Positions 22,303-34,543 of a stretch of 64,000 nt of DNA are shown one piece after another; the stretch's first letter is position 1, and each line of letters begins with the position of its first letter. A model generated the notes under the pieces. That model was given only the letters and a program-made list of their open reading frames with translations. It did no database searches and was not told the origin of the DNA. The translations under genes were made by a program, and so were the position numbers. The DNA comes from Cristatella mucedo (Eukaryota; Bryozoa; Phylactolaemata; Cristatellidae), in contig WPIO01000003.1 of NCBI GenBank assembly GCA_009760855.2, forward strand, positions 2,075,001 to 2,139,000, written 5' to 3'.

Positions 22303-23790
22303 TTGCTAGTAAGTTCCAGTCTGGCTTTAGAGCTAATCACTCCACAGAGTCAGCATTGCTTAGGGTATACAACGACCTACTTAGGAATGCAGACATGGGT
22401 AGAGTGTCTCTGCTTGTTTTGCTCGATCTTTCGACAGCTTTTGATACCATCGATCACAAAGTTCTTCTAGAGCGCCTCGCATCTCGCGTGGCCATCACTG
22501 GCACTGCTCTGCAATGGTTCAGGTCGTATCTCAGTGGGAGACTCCAGAGTATTGACGTGAATGCACAAAGATCATCCGAGGTACCTCTGAAATATGGGGT
22601 ACCTCCGGGCTCCATGCTAGGTCCGGTTCTTTTCACGGTTTATACTCTCCCTCTTGCTGATGTGGTTGCCAAGCACAATGTAGGCTTTCACTTCTATGCA
22701 GATGGCACTCAGTTGTACCTTTGCTTTGATCCCTCCCAGCCTTCGAGCAGCTCGAATTCTCTCAACTCACTTGCTGCATGCATTGATGACATTATCACAT
22801 GGATGGCAGAAAATTTTCTAAAACTATACGATGATAAAACTAACTTACTAGTTATGGGCAAACCCAGTGTGATTCAGAGATTGGAAAGGCTGACTCTCAA
22901 AATTGGCTCTGCCAGCATATCTCCTGTTGAATCAGCTCGAAATCTAGGTGTCATGTTCCAAAGCGACCTCTCGTTAGACGACCATATCAGCTCCACAGTC
23001 AAATCCACCTATTTTCAACTTCATAAAATTGCCAAAATTCGGGCTTATTTAGATAAGGATACCACGTCCAAGTTGGTCCATGCATTCGTGACATACCGTC
23101 TCGACTTCCACAACTTACTGCTTACTGGCCTACCAGCATGTGCGATCGGGCGATTGCAGCTAGTGCAAAACTCCGCAGCTAGGCTTATTTATCGTGAGCT
23201 TCGCAAGTGCCACGTCACACCACTTCTCGCCGACCTGCACTGGCTACCAGTCAAGCAACGGATCGACTTCAAGGTTTTGTCGCTCACTTTTAGGTCACTT
23301 CATTCTTTGGCTCCAGCCTATCTCTCAGATCTACTCCCCCATCAGGCCAAGCATTGTACCACCCGCTTCTCGGAATCCAACAGTCTACCAATACCTCGTA
23401 CAAACCTCAAATTCATTGGAGACCGTGCATTTAGTTCGTATGCTCCCAAAGCCTGGAACTCCCTCCCGACTTGCGTCAGAACGTCCCCTGATGTGACCAC
23501 ATTTAAAAAGTACTTAAAAACACACCTATTTAGGACAGCATTTAGTGGGTTCCTTTGATTCATCCTTCGTGTGCTTATGCGTGCTGACACCGTGCATGCT
23601 GCCACTAACCACATTTGCATGCTGACCCTGTGCATGTCACCCCTAGCCATGTTATTCATGTTGTTTGTCAAGTACGATATTACTCACCATCCAATCGCGT
23701 TTCCTTTTGCAGCAAATGTAAAGCGCCTAGAAAGAGATTTAGTTCTCTGGGGCGCTTTATTAAGAGCATTATTATTAATATTATAAGAAA
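22303..23790 (+). mobile_element. CR1/L2-like LINE, copy D (longest open frame)
   Basis: A single 423-codon frame (22287-23558) covers the RT from SKFQSGFRANHSTE through the thumb and C-terminal domain to the end. The catalytic box is YADG rather than YADD, so the enzyme should be inactive. Copy A shares this and other diagnostic changes (VVAKHN, DDIITWMAEN, VAITGTALQ). The 3' hairpin and an ATT-rich tail are present. The 5' end matches that of copies A, B and C. The upstream bases in the open frame (MKTSN...) belong to the insertion site. Confidence 0.92.
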
Positions 23791-24959
23791 GTTTTATATA
23801 CTATTTTTAGATTACTTAGTGTAGGTTAGCTCTAAGGCCTTCTATCATTAAGGTTGTTACAATTTATTGTCATTTTGGGTACATAGTCGGATCAGCTACA
23901 TTCTAAACACTTACCGTAAATCTTTATTTATTTACCAAAACACGCTAATATACTGTTGATAACTTTATAACCATTTAAGAAATGTAAAAGGTTTTTACGA
24001 CTTCACACATTGTGATTTGGTCCAGACATTCTGTCAGGACGCCTTCTTGGCCTAGAAAGTAGTATTTGATGCTAGCTATGGCTACCTACATCAAATATGC
24101 ATTCGGTATTACCCCCTCTTTAATTGGCCGTAAAGGGATAACAAGCGTAGAAAGTCCGGCAGCTGTAATTTCCTAATTCAGCCTCCTACTCGGTCAATGA
24201 TGCGATTAAGGCCGAATGACTACTCTGGAAAATGTGATGAGCAATAAAGTAACGTATTAAGTAGCAAATTATTTAAATTTTATTTTAGTAGTGGGTAGGT
24301 TGTTGTAGTAGTTTTAGTGAGTCATAAAATAGATTTGAGTAAGGACATGCAAATTTATTATAAGGACCGTGCATGAAGTAGTCAGAACTGCTAAAAAGGA
24401 AGACCATACAAACACAAAATATTTTGCATAAAAAACAGATTATTTAATGTAAACTTATAGTATTTATTCCTCATGAGCCGTATAAATTCATCGAAAGCAT
24501 TCAGTAGGTAAAACATAAGCGATCGTTAAGTATTCTTCTTGGAAAACCCGTTCTTAAGTCATTATCAATCACATTATCGTCCGAGGATTAAAAAATTGGT
24601 GTCCGACACTGCCAGAAATTTTCTGAATTACAGTCGCAGCAACTATTGATCTGTGAAAAAGTAGTTCTAGAGTCGTTGGAAGACCTGCCTCACTAAAGTA
24701 AGAAAGCAAATAATGAGATTGATTACATGCTTACTTATAACGTGATATTCTTTCCATTAGATTTGCGTATGAGAAATCTGTCATCCTATCAATGCAGCTT
24801 AACTGTGATCTGTTCATCTCCTTGTAGAAGCATGCTATTGGCATCCATACAATTGTCAAACGGAAGCGATAGGTGCTGGAGTACCAAACACTATTGAGCA
24901 AATGCGGTAAGTCAGTCGATGGCGAAGATTACTTTGGATTACATTGGTAAGAACTCTCT
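23791..24959. other. no feature recognised
   Basis: AT-rich intergenic sequence, with no coding or repeat similarity noticed. Confidence 0.4.
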
Positions 24960-25800
24960 TCTCAAGTGTACCTACTGCAATAGTCAAGCACAATCTAGGC
25001 TTCCAATTTTACCCAGATGAAAAACAGCTGCACATATGCTTGATCCCCTCATGCCATCAAACATAACGAACTCATTCAACTCATTTTCTGCTGATAAGAA
25101 TGAAATTCGTGAATTGATGGCAGAATAACTTTGCCATAAAAAGTGATTATACGAATTAACCTCTAGTTATTTAGCAAAGGTAGTGTTGCTTAGAAATTAG
25201 AATACCTAAACCCCAGAATGGTCGTGGCTATAATATCTTCTATAATATCTGCAATCTGGATGTCCTGCTCCACAACGGTTTTTCACGAGAGTCTAGATTA
25301 CCTCCATACTCAGTTCCACCATCTAATTTCATGAATGAAACTTGGCAACTACTCGTTTATCTCATCTACGTTTCTGCATGCATTTATGACACTATGTCTC
25401 GAATTTTGTAACGGAATACTTGCATGCCTTCTAGCTTGTGCACTAAGGTGATTACGGTCACTGAAAAGCTAACAAGTATTGCTTGTCAGCAGTGAAAATC
25501 AAAATTGTTACAGTATACCACTACTCACCGACCTGCGGCTGTTCCATATTAGGCAGGGTGTCGAATTCACGGTGTTCAGTTAACTTTGACGTCCCTCCGT
25601 TCTCTTGCTGGGCGGTAACTGTCCGAACTACATTGTAGGTATTAGAGTCACGATACAACCCGCTTTTCTGAATCAATCATTTAGCTGTGCCTTGAGCTAA
25701 CCTTAAATCCACTGAAGACTGATTTTAGCTTGTATACTCTTGTAGTTTGTAAATCACACATAAATGAGGTCACGACATCCCCTGTTTTTGCGACATTTTA
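24960..25800 (+). mobile_element. CR1/L2-like LINE, highly degenerate copy
   Basis: Short surviving blocks: VKHNLGFQFYPDE (the FYADD region) near 24990-25020 and a tail-side stretch near 25500-25800 that aligns in order with copy D. Numerous stops. Confidence 0.55.
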
Positions 25801-27019
25801 AAATACAGCTGAAAACTCACCCTTTCGTCACAGCATTTGCTCTGTTCTTGTGAATTGTCACGAATGTGCTCACGCATGTTCGAACTTGGCACGTTAATAT
25901 TAACCAATCGACAAGCTTCCTTTGGAGCATATACAGGGGGCCCAAGTACTGATTTAGTCATCTTGCAGTCTAGATTGCTGTTAAAGTATCTTACTACCAT
26001 TGTCATTATCTTGTATTTCTGTTTTGCCATCCTTAAAATGGAATGGGACTAATAACAGCAATAGTTACAGTTGGTTTACCTGCTTTCATTATTGCTGTTT
26101 ATTGCTTTGGAATTATGAACAATGTATGCGGACTAAATTCAATTAACTTTGCATTTTTCACGGGGACAACGTTAACATTGAATTTCTTGGGCAGTTTTTA
26201 AGGTGTTTATTAGAAAACATTTAGATTTGAGTCTGCAGATAGAGGCAACCTGAATTCATCAACTAGTCGCACTTCTTTATCATAGTACTATTGACATCGA
26301 TCCTTATGTCCATGCTTTATTGTCTTGACTGCAACTTACCCTAGATACTTCACTCAAGCCACGTCCGTCAAGTTTCTGTCGTTGGCTAATCACTATTTAT
26401 AGCAGTAACTTGCGTTCCATTTTGTACTGTATACTATCATACATTGGTATAGTAAGAAATGAAATTTAGTGATTTATTCACAAGGATCTATAGATGACCA
26501 CGGAGAAAAAGACTCAATTTAGGATTGATTTGACGTCGATTTCATCAACCTAAAGATAGGAAAATGTATGATGCTGTTAATTATTTTGATTCTAATTCTC
26601 ACTCTTCACTTTATTTGTCAAAACATACTTAGTGAGTGGCGACTTCTTTCGTGGATACATGATATTTTAGTTAAAAACAAAGATGTTCACATACCAGGTT
26701 AAAAAGCCTACACAAGCTTCTAACCAAGGCTTCTGCATTTAAATGATCGTAAAGCACCGACTTTACCCGCTCGTTTTGGAATACGAAGTGGATAAGTAAT
26801 ACAGTAGATATGAATACGTCAGCCTTAGACAGCTGACAATGAGAAGATGATTGAGTTCCACAAATGGCTGAGGGGCGGAAAAAGAGAACGGCGAGAAATT
26901 GTCATAGCATCCAGTTATGCCCTGATCCAGTGCACAATTTAGCAAAAGTCAATACTTATTTGACCTGACTGCATTTTTAGTCACACGGTAATATCCCTAT
27001 TAAAGAGAATGATCTTTCA
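25801..27019. other. no feature recognised
   Basis: AT-rich sequence, with only short unrecognised frames. Confidence 0.4.
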
Positions 27020-27155
27020 ACAAAAAACTGCCAGTCTTCCAATGAAGGTTTAGAATGTGCACCAAAAGCCGCTTATGCATTGAGTGCACAATATGAAACT
27101 CTCCTGCGTAAGTCCCATGAACTCATTGTGGCTTTATGGACTTACAAAACGTAAA
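27020..27155 (+). mobile_element. LINE 3'-end fragment, second family
   Basis: Shares aaaagccgctta, gaaactctcctgcgtaag and ggctttatggacttac with the ends at 16845-16970 and 37510-37645. Diverged. Confidence 0.55.
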
Positions 27156-28964
27156 AAGTTAGAAGAAAGCCCGCCTTCAGCTTCAGTCACTCCCAACCCT
27201 GTCCTAGAACTATTGGACAGAGACAGTGGAAACGGAGTGACACGCTATGCAGTCGCAAAGATTGGTAAAACTGAAGCAGTTGAGCACGATCAAGGCTGAT
27301 AAGCTTATGGGCTTTGTCTTCAACGATGATCAACACCACAGATACCATAGATTCCTGGGCTCTACCAGAAAACTGGCATATGACGTGTGTCATCATTTTT
27401 CTCTTTCGCGGTTGGCAGTATCATCAATAAAAAAATTAGATTGCCAATTCCTTAAAAATAAAAAATAGTTGCGAAGAAAGGATAGTAGCTCGTTTACCAC
27501 AGCTGATGGAAGGTAAAATATATTAGTGAGATCTTGCAGAAGCAGTCTTTCACGTGTTCCTAGCGTCTTAAAAGAATCACTTACAAGCTTAAAATGAGAG
27601 TTATTAGCGATTGCATCGCATGAAATGCAAAAGTAGATGTGCAGCATTTCACATCAGAGATCTGGTCAAGATGTGCCAAAGGTTAGTGAAGGAGTTGTTC
27701 AGTCCTGTCCTTACCATGTGGCAATTTGAACAGTGCTTTCCATGCTGATCATCCAACTTCCCAAAAATTGCACGACTTTCTTCCAAAATAATTAATGCTG
27801 TGGTTAAGGAAATGACATGAAAGCCGCCCAAACAATATAGACGGAGCTACAATAACTAAGCAATTTTGGATTCATTGTCTGGAATCAATCGAATTAGAAA
27901 AAATAGCATGAGCTGTCTTTCGATACATTAAAAACGTGCTGTAAGAAATTCAGGACAAGCTATACTCAAGTGCAGTTTTATCATCACATGCATAAATACG
28001 AAGGATGAGTTTGATTTGCTTGTGTACATTAGGTACAGGAATGTGATGCGCAGAGGTACCTGTCATCTCTTCGTCAGACAATTACCTAGAGTTGAAAACG
28101 CAAAGTTGCTTGGTCACTAGGTCATAAACGCAGGATTTGTGCCTTCCTTCAATCTATTCAACTTGAGATACTCTTTTGTGCTCCCAGCTCACTTCGAAAG
28201 TCTATACGTTGAAATTTCATCTTTATGCCCTTCCCTCTGGTTGTACTGTGTCATGACTCGGGGCGAAAGCAGTCTTATGCGGGCTCTGCTAAATATTCCA
28301 TGGGACGATCGTCGCATTGAAATCTGAAAGCTTCCTGCCTTTACGCTGCATTTACGCTGCAATAATGAAAGCAGCATTAGCACGAGCAGCATTAAGCACC
28401 ACGCTTTTCCAACGCGTCCTTACACTGCCATGAGTTGGCAACTGGGTTTCCAGCTCTTTCTTGTCTCATCAGATATATGATCTCTCTGGAAAGTTCCGAG
28501 TCTTTGCTTGGTCGTATCTTCTATTTAAAAGTAGAGGTGAGTGTTTCAGCTTTCGAAAATTACCAAGAAATGAAATTTGATGGAGCAGAATAATTCAACA
28601 CAAGGCTTAGCGAGCCATAACACAAAGGAAAGTTAGTGCAAAAATCTGAAACTAAGCATTTCAGTTAATAACATTGCAATTTCCATATCAATTTCCTCAA
28701 TCTACACTAATATCCATCAAGCTATCTATTTAAAGGCAATGCCACTCACTTTATTGCTGCTAAGCAAGACAGCACCGTTGCATATCTTCTTTGTTTAAAT
28801 ATATCCACCCATATTTTAGTAGGAAACCATCGATGCTTTAGAATGCAAAAGATAGGGGTACACATACAAATATAACGTGTTTTATAGTCATGGAGTTGAC
28901 CGATCAATCACGAGTACTGAGTTGGGTTGGAGACAATGGGAATAATACCGCCGTAGTCATCTAG
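27156..28964. other. no feature recognised
   Basis: AT-rich sequence, with no supported gene. Confidence 0.4.
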
Positions 28965-29215
28965 TATGATTGGCGAGATGAACGTACTCAGTAGATAACC
29001 CGAAAACGGCATCCTTTAACAACAGCTGGGGAACAATAGCAACTGCCCGTGCTCTGTGTTATTCTACTCATAAGTCAGGCGAGAAGGGTTGATGCTTATG
29101 CCGATCCAGGCTTCACTGGTCGTCTGCTGCTCCTTTTTTTGCACTGAAAATTTTAGGATGTAAATGTTTCACCGAAGATTCTGTCTCAGCAGCAAGGTTT
29201 ACATTCTAGAACATT
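28965..29215 (-). pseudogene. relic of WW gene terminal exon
   Basis: Aligns with 9916-10226 through blocks such as CTTGCTGCTGAGACAGAATC (gene: CTTCCTGCTGAGTCATCTTC), GGATGCCGTT and GGTTATCTACT. The frame is interrupted by several stops. Confidence 0.65.
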
Positions 29216-30767
29216 TTAGGTCCAATCCGTGCTGTTTTGGTCGGCTGTTGCTCCTACCCCCTGTGAAGTACAGGTGAGTTAGGGCCTCACTGAATTTGAT
29301 ATTCCGTAAATATTCCAGAAACGGTGATGACCCAAAAGCAAGATTTGTCTCCTCTAATGAAAATGAAACGTCCCTAAATCCTACAGACAGATAATTAAGT
29401 AGGTGATTTAAATAAGCAGGCTTATAAAAAGACATGCAGAAGTATTTGCCAATATCCTGATGATAGCGAGTGAATCACCAAGTAACGTAATATGCCGAAA
29501 CCTGAAGACCTAGTCAATGATAATGTACCCAACGATCATTTTATGAGAAATCTTAGGTCGCTGTAGTAGAGTATTGAAAGCCAGCGCTTTGTCGAGAGAG
29601 TAATGGATTATTTTTTCATTATATGCATAGTTTAATTTGAATGTGCTGCGATTAGTGTTAAAATACCGGAGATCATCTATCTATTCAGTGTTAGGGAGGT
29701 GACGTTGGCAAGGAGGTAGGAAGGCTAAGTATCCAGGAAACCTTTCTTTCTCACAGGATGCATTAGTGGGCTAAGCATTCTTTTGATTAATGTTAGCTAG
29801 TTGCATAGCTTGTGGTGTAAATCCTCGGCTAAAATAGTTGGAATTAGACATAAGATAAATATTAGACATATTAAAATATGATTCGTTGTGTGATGACAGC
29901 CTTTCTACATCCTTTCATTAAAATTTATTTTATTTCACTGCTAACGTCTGCCTTCCACCGTTCGGAGAAGTAAACACTCTAAATTAGAGTCCTTATTACG
30001 TCAATTTAATCAACCCCAATAGATATCTAAACCTTCTACTGCGTTCTTAAGTCCAGTCAAGTATATGAAATTTAAAGACCAAGCATGCATTAATAGATCG
30101 TATGAGATCATTATTAATAGTCATGCGTGGTTATACATTTAATAAAAAGCAAAGCTCGGATCAGTAGATGAGTATATAGAGAACTCCGAAAGGAAGCACG
30201 GTTCTACGATTAAACATTTGATTACATCAGCTCTTACCATTTCAACGGGTGGAGATTGGTTTTTAAATTATTAAGATCGATAGATATAAGAAGATGGCAC
30301 AATATTAATTTGCATTGAATTTAAAGAGTGTGAATAGAGAACAAATTGCGAAAAATATGTGCTTAATTATCGGCTTCTTACAAAGAGGAACTTTAAAAAA
30401 AGAGATAGCCAGATTTTGTCTCGCATAAAAGTTGAAAATAGTTTAGATCTCTATCAGAATTTTACGGTTGCTTCCGGCTGTTGCTGTAATATCAACACAG
30501 TTGTTACGCTCACCCATCTATCGAGTTATCAAGCACATCAACACAAGAGAAAACTAGTGTTGCTCAACGATTGGGCTGGAGCTTCACAAAAGTTGGAAAA
30601 CATGTAAATCAGAGACAGTCTAAGTATATTTGCCACAGTTAAAAATGCACCATATCGCTATTAGCAAAGGACTTCTTGTTTCTTTTTAGACATTTACATG
30701 AGAGGTTATATCAGCTTAAAATAATACTGAACAGCAATTTATTGAGTCATTTATGCAGCCAAATTAC
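29216..30767. other. pseudogene internal region; nothing recognised
   Basis: AT-rich, and corresponds to the introns between the DDTDV and terminal exons. I see no relic of exon 7 (11089-11307). Confidence 0.4.
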
Positions 30768-31019
30768 CGACGGCTCGCTCGTTTCTACTGGTGCTCTATG
30801 ATCTTCGGCCGCATATTTGACAGTCGGTAACGTTCTAGACAAGTTCGAATGCGATGCAGTTACAAAAGAATTGAAAGAGTCTGTCCTTACTAAATCACCT
30901 TCAAGAGCGTGGTCCACATTCGACAGCGACGTAAAACTTTTACGTAAATCCTTCACTGCCCTTCAGACTTTGGTCATTATTAGCATTTTTTCTGACGTCC
31001 TTGTAAATATCCGTATCAT
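30768..31019 (-). pseudogene. relic of DDTDV exon
   Basis: After a conserved ccattag acceptor it reads D-DTDIYKDVRKNANNDQ and hits TAA after GFT. Later similarity (FNSFVTASHSNLS) is in another frame, matching VNSFVTASRGALS of exon 6. Confidence 0.8.
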
Positions 31020-31064
31020 CTAATGGAAAACGAAAGATTTCTATTGAATCAAGAGAACACTCAC

Positions 31065-31290
31065 CTAGACGCTGCTTTTCGTATAGAATGGCCAGATTAA
31101 ATACATCAGAGAGAGGGTGCTCCCAGCTCACTTCGCTGGTTTCTGAATTGTAAAAGTACACACTCTCATTGATGTCACCGGTCGCTCTGCGCCACGACAT
31201 TGGTAGAACGCTGCGAGAAGCCTGTTCGGCAAGATACTCCAGTCGGTGCTCATCTTTTTTGATACCATAGTTTGCGGCAAGTGTAACGAT
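31065..31290 (-). pseudogene. copy of WW2 exon (frame still open)
   Basis: Open frame with the same helix and WW core: NYGIKKDEHRLEYLAEQA, W-RRATGDIN, VYFYN, EVSWEHPL and a conserved donor G|gtgagt. It is the best-kept part of the copy. The acceptor has decayed (aaaatag, not in the expected phase). It could be a live exon only if its neighbours were skipped, which I consider unlikely. Confidence 0.75.
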
Positions 31291-31327
31291 GGTAATGCTA
31301 TTTTGACGAACGATTGAGCGATTCTTA

Positions 31328-31640
31328 TTAAGCGGGTAGCAAGTGAGCTAAGAAAATCAAGCAGTACAGCAATCGGTCTCTTTTGGGTCGATTGAAAGTA
31401 AATAACGACGAGCTAACACCTCGTATGGCACTAGGCGTCATCGTCTGACCCGTCGTCTGATGTAGAGCACGAACGTCCGCAGCGAGTACATGGAATGGAG
31501 TGATAGAGACCTCAAGCCTTATGCTATAGAATTGCGAAATAGGAACTTTAAGTTCCAGCCATAACAGAGATTTATTTCGATGCGCAGATTTTACGTCCGG
31601 GCCTAGTCTGATGAATGGCATGGACATAGACAAATATTAG
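31328..31640 (-). mobile_element. possible LINE fragment in pseudogene intron
   Basis: The segment at about 31490-31570 resembles the LINE region after the RT (FYSIRLEVSITPF..., comparable with the degenerate copy at 32490-33260). Weak; no hallmark RT motif remains. Confidence 0.35.
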
Positions 31641-31679
31641 GATTCTTTCCTCGGCTACTTGTCTATCCGAGCAGTGAAT

Positions 31680-31885
31680 ACCAATCGGCTCCGCTGCCGT
31701 TGACAAGTAGCGGTGTTTTCGGCTCTTTCTTGCCTCATTAAAAAAATATGGTCATCGAGGGCTGGATGCTGCCGTCTTCGCACGGTTGTGGCTCAGTTAT
31801 TATAAGTCATTGATGCGACTGCATAAAAGAACCTGCGACAGTGGCAGGATAGAATACATCGCCCGCTCGGCGACCCACGGGCTTT
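31680..31885 (-). pseudogene. relic of WW1 exon
   Basis: Matches exon 3: AMYSILPLSQVLL for AMYSALPHSWVLL (first Trp lost), and AGCCACAACCGTGCGAAGAC for the TTERRRQ segment, with stops between. Its upstream part ends abruptly at cgacccacgg, where the tandem array begins. Confidence 0.7.
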
Positions 31886-32362
31886 CTCGTGTTTTTTAAT
31901 GGTCGCTCTGTGCTATGGCTACGGAAAATACTGTGATAAGACCATTCCACGAGGTGTCCTAGTCAGTCATCTCACTTCACCGGTTTCTGCGTTTTAGAAT
32001 TAAGCTGTCTCATCTTTTTAAGTGGTCACTCTATGCCATGGCTCCGTAAAACGCTGTGATAAGTCAGTTCTGTTAGATATTCAAGTCGGTCAGCTCACTT
32101 CGCCGGCTTCTGTGTTGTAGAAATATGCACTCTCGTCCTATATTTAGTAGTCGCTCTGTGCCGCGGCTTCGGGAGAACGTTTCGATGAGTCAGTTCCGCT
32201 AGTTATTGTAGTCGGTCAGCTCATTTCGCCGGTTTCTGCGTTGGTGAAATACGCCGTCCCGTCTTTTCTAACGGTTGCTCTGTGCGATGGCTTCGGATAA
32301 TGCTGTAATAAGCCCATTCTACCAGATATTCTAATCGGTTTTCACCGCTTTTGATGCATATT
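31886..32362 (-). repeat. 124-bp tandem array made from the WW2 exon core
   Basis: About four diverged units with spacing 122, 126 and 124 bp (markers at 31901, 32023, 32149, 32273). Each runs from the RLEYLAE helix segment through PKPWHRAT and YFYN to EVS. The Trp codon TGG of EVSW is replaced at the unit junction by TGA (GTGAGCTG|ACCGAC). The corresponding interval in the intact exon is exactly 124 bp. As 124 is not a multiple of 3, no long frame can exist. Confidence 0.82.
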
Positions 32363-32489
32363 CCGACGCCCATGTGCAACAATTATGACGCTATTTCTCT
32401 TTACCAACGATTGAGCACCAGTATTCTCCTTAAGTGCTTAGCCAGCTCAGCGACGAACATCTGCAAGTATTACATTGCCGGATTCTTTA

Positions 32490-33260
32490 GGGCCTATTGG
32501 ACGAAGAAAGAGGGAACACGTCACTCGCGAATTCAGGGAAGCAAGTGGAAGAGATCTCAACCCTTAGGCTGTAGAATCGCGAAAGAGGATCGTACAAATG
32601 TAAGGGCCTGACTGGAAGCCAGTGCAGGTAGGCTAGTTGGGGTGTGATATGGCATCTTTGAGGCTCATGACAGATGAGCCTAGCTGCAGAGTTTTGCACC
32701 AACTGTAAGTGCGTGCTCACACCAACCGGCAGACTAGAAAGCGGAGAGATACAAAAGTCAAAATGAAATTCTACAAATGGATCAACCAATTTCGATGTGG
32801 TATTGCTGTCTAAGCAAGCCAGAATTTTAGGGATGCTGTGCAGTTGAAAGTAGGCAGACTTGACTGTGAAACTGATGTGGTCGTCTAATGAAAGGTTAAT
32901 TTGGAAAAGCACATATATTTTGTGCAAATGCAATAAGAAATACGGTGGCGTAGCCGATTTTGAGCTTTAAGTTTGCCAATTTATGAATCAAACTTGGTTT
33001 GCCTAAAACTAGCGAGTTGCCTTTATCGTCATGCAATTCAAGAAAGTTTACTGTCGCCCTTGCTAGGATGTCGGTCATCAATATATGCAGCAAGAGAATT
33101 AAGAGAATTTGATGTGCTTGAGGGCTGGGAGGGATCAAAGTAAAAGTAAAAATAATTGTCGTCTACATAGAAGAGAATGCCTAGATTATAACAGGAGATC
33201 TTCATCGGCTGAGATATGTATTGAACCGCTGTAGGGCTGTGCCAATGATACCCTGGCGAG
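32490..33260 (-). mobile_element. CR1/L2-like LINE, degenerate minus copy
   Basis: Minus strand: [40 protein letters not shown] and LAYLHWLPVR in one stretch (32487-32933), and upstream LELHDDKGNSLVLGKPSLI (about 33000-33080). Frames are broken between the blocks. Confidence 0.78.
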
Positions 33261-34048
33261 ATGAGAAGCGCTCGAGAGGGACTTGGTGATCAATATTATC
33301 AACGGCATCGAAAAATTGAGATAAACAAGCAGAAAGACGTTACATTAGTCTGCATTGCTAAGACTTTTGGTGTACAACCGAAGCAAAGCTTACTCAGTGG
33401 AGATTTACTCAATTTAAACAAAGCAGCAGTAAAATGCTCAAAGAACTCAGTAATGTCTTCCTCCATCCCTCCAATCGAGATTCTCGTGGTATTCCTGACC
33501 CAAGGCAGCCTACCAGATGCTCTTGTAAGCAGCGCCTGGCTTTTTTAAGTTTGGATTTTCAAGTCTGGTACGTGCCTATCGACAGCTCGTATCTATGGTG
33601 AGAGCTCTGAATTTGCACACCCGGGTCTTATTTCGCAGCTAGCAGCTGAGGTTTCCTTCGGTCGACCATATCAACGATGAAAATTGTTTTGAAAGACCTC
33701 GTGCTTAAGGTTAAGGCAACATTATCACAAGTGCGTCTCATCTGGATGCAAGCATTGTCGTGTTTCAACGACATTGGAATCGAAATATGCTCTCATATAA
33801 TCCTTAGCGTTTGTAGTTTGGCTCTTTCCCCTCCGTACCAAACTCTATCGAGCGTGTGTGGAAAGTCTGTCAAAGTTTCAAGCCGACCCTTTATAACGTG
33901 ATTTGTACGGCACAAAGAAGAACAGTCTTAACAGTTCGTTCGATTGAGCACTGGACAGGTCTAGCAAAGTCTAAGCCTACGGATACTGTGCTTGCTCATC
34001 ACAAACTAGGTCGAAGATTTAAGTCAGCGATTTTATACTCCTTATCAC
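33261..34048. other. no gene recognised
   Basis: Short frames without similarity. The end of the LINE relic may extend slightly into this region. Confidence 0.4.
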
Positions 34049-34510
34049 AAGTGGAAGTGATTGCAGCTACAACATTTCTTCCCCTTTGTAATTGAGTCAG
34101 CGGAACCAGCTAAATTTTATGTTGCTTATTTAATTTAGTGGTTTCAAAATCATTCACACGAAGACACAGAGACACACACACGCACACACACACAGGCACG
34201 CACACACTAAACGTAGGTATCTTACACAGCCCGATCAGGTTCTCGAGACTGAAGAAGTGCAATGCTTTGCTTTCACACCTGCTCTTGCATGCGAGGAGAG
34301 TCGGGAAAGGAAAGGAGGACACTGAAAATAGTTCCAAATGACCAATCAATACAATGCCTTGGACAATCATTATGCTTCTGGTGCTCTAAGCTAATATCCC
34401 TCTCTGTTTTAGCAAGTGGAAGTGATTGCAGCTAGCACTTTTCTTCCCCTTTTTAATTGAGGCTGTGGAACCAGCTACAGTTTATTTTAATTATTTAATT
34501 TAGAATCGTT

Positions 34511-34543
<33 letters not shown>

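Larger units (their letters stand above)
28965..32362 (-). pseudogene. decayed tandem copy of the WW gene
   Basis: Relics of four exons of the 9916-15612 gene in the same order and strand: final exon (28965-29215), DDTDV exon (30768-31019), WW2 exon (31065-31290) and WW1 exon (31680-31885). A tandem array derived from the WW2 exon follows at 31886-32362. Stops and frameshifts occur in the final, DDTDV and WW1 relics. The SFxxYQES exon between WW2 and DDTDV is missing, so those two relics are separated by only about 45 bp. The offset between loci (about 18 kb) indicates a direct segmental duplication. Confidence 0.75.
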
